Part shown: positions 43,925-45,172 of the stretch, piece by piece
How positions within the stretch are numbered: the stretch's first letter is position 1
Layout: every line of letters starts with the position of its first letter
DNA from: Nocardia asiatica NBRC 100129
Lineage (GTDB): Bacteria; Actinomycetota; Actinomycetes; Mycobacteriales; Mycobacteriaceae
DNA: 45,172 nt
NCBI RefSeq assembly: GCF_000308415.1
Contig: NZ_BAFS01000213.1
Span: 1-45,172 of the forward strand
Direction of reading: 5' to 3'
Notes under the pieces: generated by a model
Databases searched by the model: none
Seen by the model: the letters and a program-made list of their open reading frames with translations, nothing else
Told to the model about the DNA's origin: nothing
Position numbers and translations under genes: made by a program

Positions 43925-44775
43925 CTAGCGTGGCCGTGGCCTGCCCGAATCCCGCGCAGCCAGCCACGTTGTCATCGCATCGCGCGAGTCGGAATCCGTT
44001 GAGTTGGGCACGATCGAGGTATCCGTGCCAGGAATGCGGCACAACCGTGTACGACACCGGCACACCGGCGGCGAGTTCGGCGGCGAAGCGCTCTCCCGAG
44101 GCGCGAAGAGTGTCATGGTCGGCGTCGAGCATCAGAGCGGGCGGCAAGCCGCTCACGTCCCGGCCGCCGGGGAACGCGCCACTGTTCAGAAGGTCCTCGT
44201 CGCCGACGTAGTTGCGGTTCATCCGGTGGACGGCGGGCGGGGACAACTGCCGGTACCCGGCCAGCCCGCGCACGGCCACGCGCACCGACTCCGGCAGCGG
44301 CGGCGTGGAAGATGCCGTAGCAGAGCAGCAGTCCGGCCACACCGGGTAGCCGCTGTGCGGCCGTGACGGCGAGGCAGGCGCCCGCGCTGGCGCCGCCGAC
44401 CACGATCGCGCCGCATTCGGCCGCCAGCGCGCATCCCGCGTCGACCACGTCGTCCAGCCCGGCGGGATAGTGGTTGACCGTGGAGGAGCGGCTCCAGGGA
44501 AAGCGGGGCGCGAGCCGGTAGTCGACTGTGCGCACCCTGCGCCCGGATTCCGCCAATCGCAGTGCGACGAGGTGGGATTCGGCCTGATCCAGGTTCCCCC
44601 ACACGAATCCGCCGCCGTGCAACCACAGCACGGCTGAGGCACCCGCACGCGACTGTTCCGGGAAGTAGTCTCGGGCGGGTATCTCCCCTTGCTTGCCTCG
44701 AAGTGTCAGATCGTGGGTACGGACCCGCGTTGCATCTCTGTCGCCCCGCGTGGACGACGAATCGTGACGTTCCAT
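43925..44775 (-). pseudogene. Frameshifted alpha/beta hydrolase (HSL-family esterase)
   Basis: The gene is readable in three pieces. Frame one (44775 to ~44300) has the oxyanion motif VLWLHGGGFVWG, VDYRLAPRFPW and the nucleophile GGASAGACLAV. It then loses the frame in a GCC/GCG-rich run near 44296-44306. The second frame continues from PLPESVRVAVRGLAG through RNYVGDEDLLNSGA, the acid DADHDTLRASGERF and the catalytic histidine region SWHGYLDRAQLNGF. Near 43980 a second shift leads to DAMTTWLAARDSG and a stop at 43925. All catalytic residues are present across frames. Two sequencing errors would give the same picture. Confidence 0.8.
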
Positions 44776-44941
44776 GATGGCGGCCCTGCCTGGCGAGAAC
44801 ACTGCAGCCGGCAGCTTACTCACTCCCGATCCGCCGACCCAGTTCTCGCCCGGCCCGGTGCGTCGTCAGTGGCGTTGGTCGCCGGTTTCCGCGACCGAAT
44901 GCTCTTTTCGACCATCGCGTTCCGCGAATAGTAATGTGGGC

Positions 44942-45172
44942 ATGGACTCGTTCAATCCCACCACCAAGACCCAGGCGGCTCTGACGGCTGCTCTGCAGGC
45001 GGCGTCCGCGGCGGGTAATCCGGAGATTCGTCCGGGGCACTTGCTGGTGGCGTTGCTGGATCAGACCGATGGTATCGCCGCGCCTTTGCTCAAGGCCGTC
45101 GGAACGGACCCGGCGGTCGTGCGGCGCGAGGCCCAGGACATCGTGGACCGGTTGCCCCGGGCGACCGGCGCG
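44942..45172 (+). CDS. clpB: Chaperone ClpB, N-terminal part (3' partial)
   Basis: The first 77 residues of ClpB run to the end of the window. MDSFNPTTKTQAALTAALQA, then AGNPEIRPGHLLVALLDQTD and GIAAPLLKAVGTDP are the Clp N domain repeats that bind aggregated substrate. ClpB is an AAA+ disaggregase that works with DnaK. No HAIR-type HspR repeat is evident in the ~120 bases upstream. It is divergent from the broken esterase. Confidence 0.93.
   Translation, partial: MDSFNPTTKTQAALTAALQAASAAGNPEIRPGHLLVALLDQTDGIAAPLLKAVGTDPAVVRREAQDIVDRLPRATGA

Overview
High-GC actinobacterial DNA, most likely Nocardia or a close mycobacterial relative. The genus is inferred from gene families (WS/DGAT wax-ester/triacylglycerol synthases, CtpF/CtpI-type P-ATPases, Acg-type nitroreductases, NarGHJI, Ddn-like split-barrel proteins) and from codon usage. 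No rRNA or species marker lies in the window, so nothing finer can be said.

The gene set closely resembles the hypoxia/dormancy (DosR/DevR) regulon of Mycobacterium tuberculosis and the OsdR/DevR island of Streptomyces. It holds nitrate reductase genes, two Acg nitroreductases, two WS/DGATs, an HspX-like Hsp20, a universal-stress protein fused to an acetyltransferase, CBS-domain proteins, an Rv2625c-like M50 protease, a truncated phosphoribosyltransferase, a CtpF-like ATPase and flavodoxins. Several intergenic regions carry GGGAC-N4-GTCCC-like palindromes resembling DosR boxes. The clearest are two tandem boxes before hsp20 (27809-27845) and single boxes at 34315-34328 and 40901-40914. No DosR/DosS gene is in the window.

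Layout. 1-3426: 3' part of a nar operon in which NarG is fused to the tail of NarH, followed by intact narJ and narI and two strong hairpins. 3714-5858: two tail-to-tail nitroreductases. 5990-9708: small proteins, an SRPBCC remnant, a GerW-like protein, a secreted protein, and an alpha/beta hydrolase divergent from a TetR regulator with an operator-like repeat between them. 9883-12691: flavodoxin, 6-TM protein and WS/DGAT. 12734-17568: HAAS-type membrane protein, universal-stress-protein remnant, Baeyer-Villiger monooxygenase and a CYP157-like P450 (catabolic or accessory). 18089-25380: MgtE-like transporter, giant CtpI ATPase and FadD. 25491-30666: USP-USP-GNAT fusion, Hsp20 and CtpF-like ATPase. 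30761-35024: small membrane proteins, second WS/DGAT, split-barrel/6-TM fusion and CBS-BON protein. 35176-40709: five-gene operon acyl/acetyl-CoA synthetase, E1 alpha, E1 beta, E2, ACP. 40973-43283: flavodoxin, M50-CBS protease and broken phosphoribosyltransferase. 43170-45172: VTT-family membrane protein, frameshifted esterase and the start of clpB.

Taken together the genes suggest a low-oxygen, non-growing programme: alternative electron acceptors, reductive detoxification, acetyl-CoA supply feeding storage lipid, ion homeostasis and protein protection. Several members are visibly decaying (NarGH chimera, truncated phosphoribosyltransferase, USP and SRPBCC fragments, frameshifted esterase), so the island looks under remodelling.
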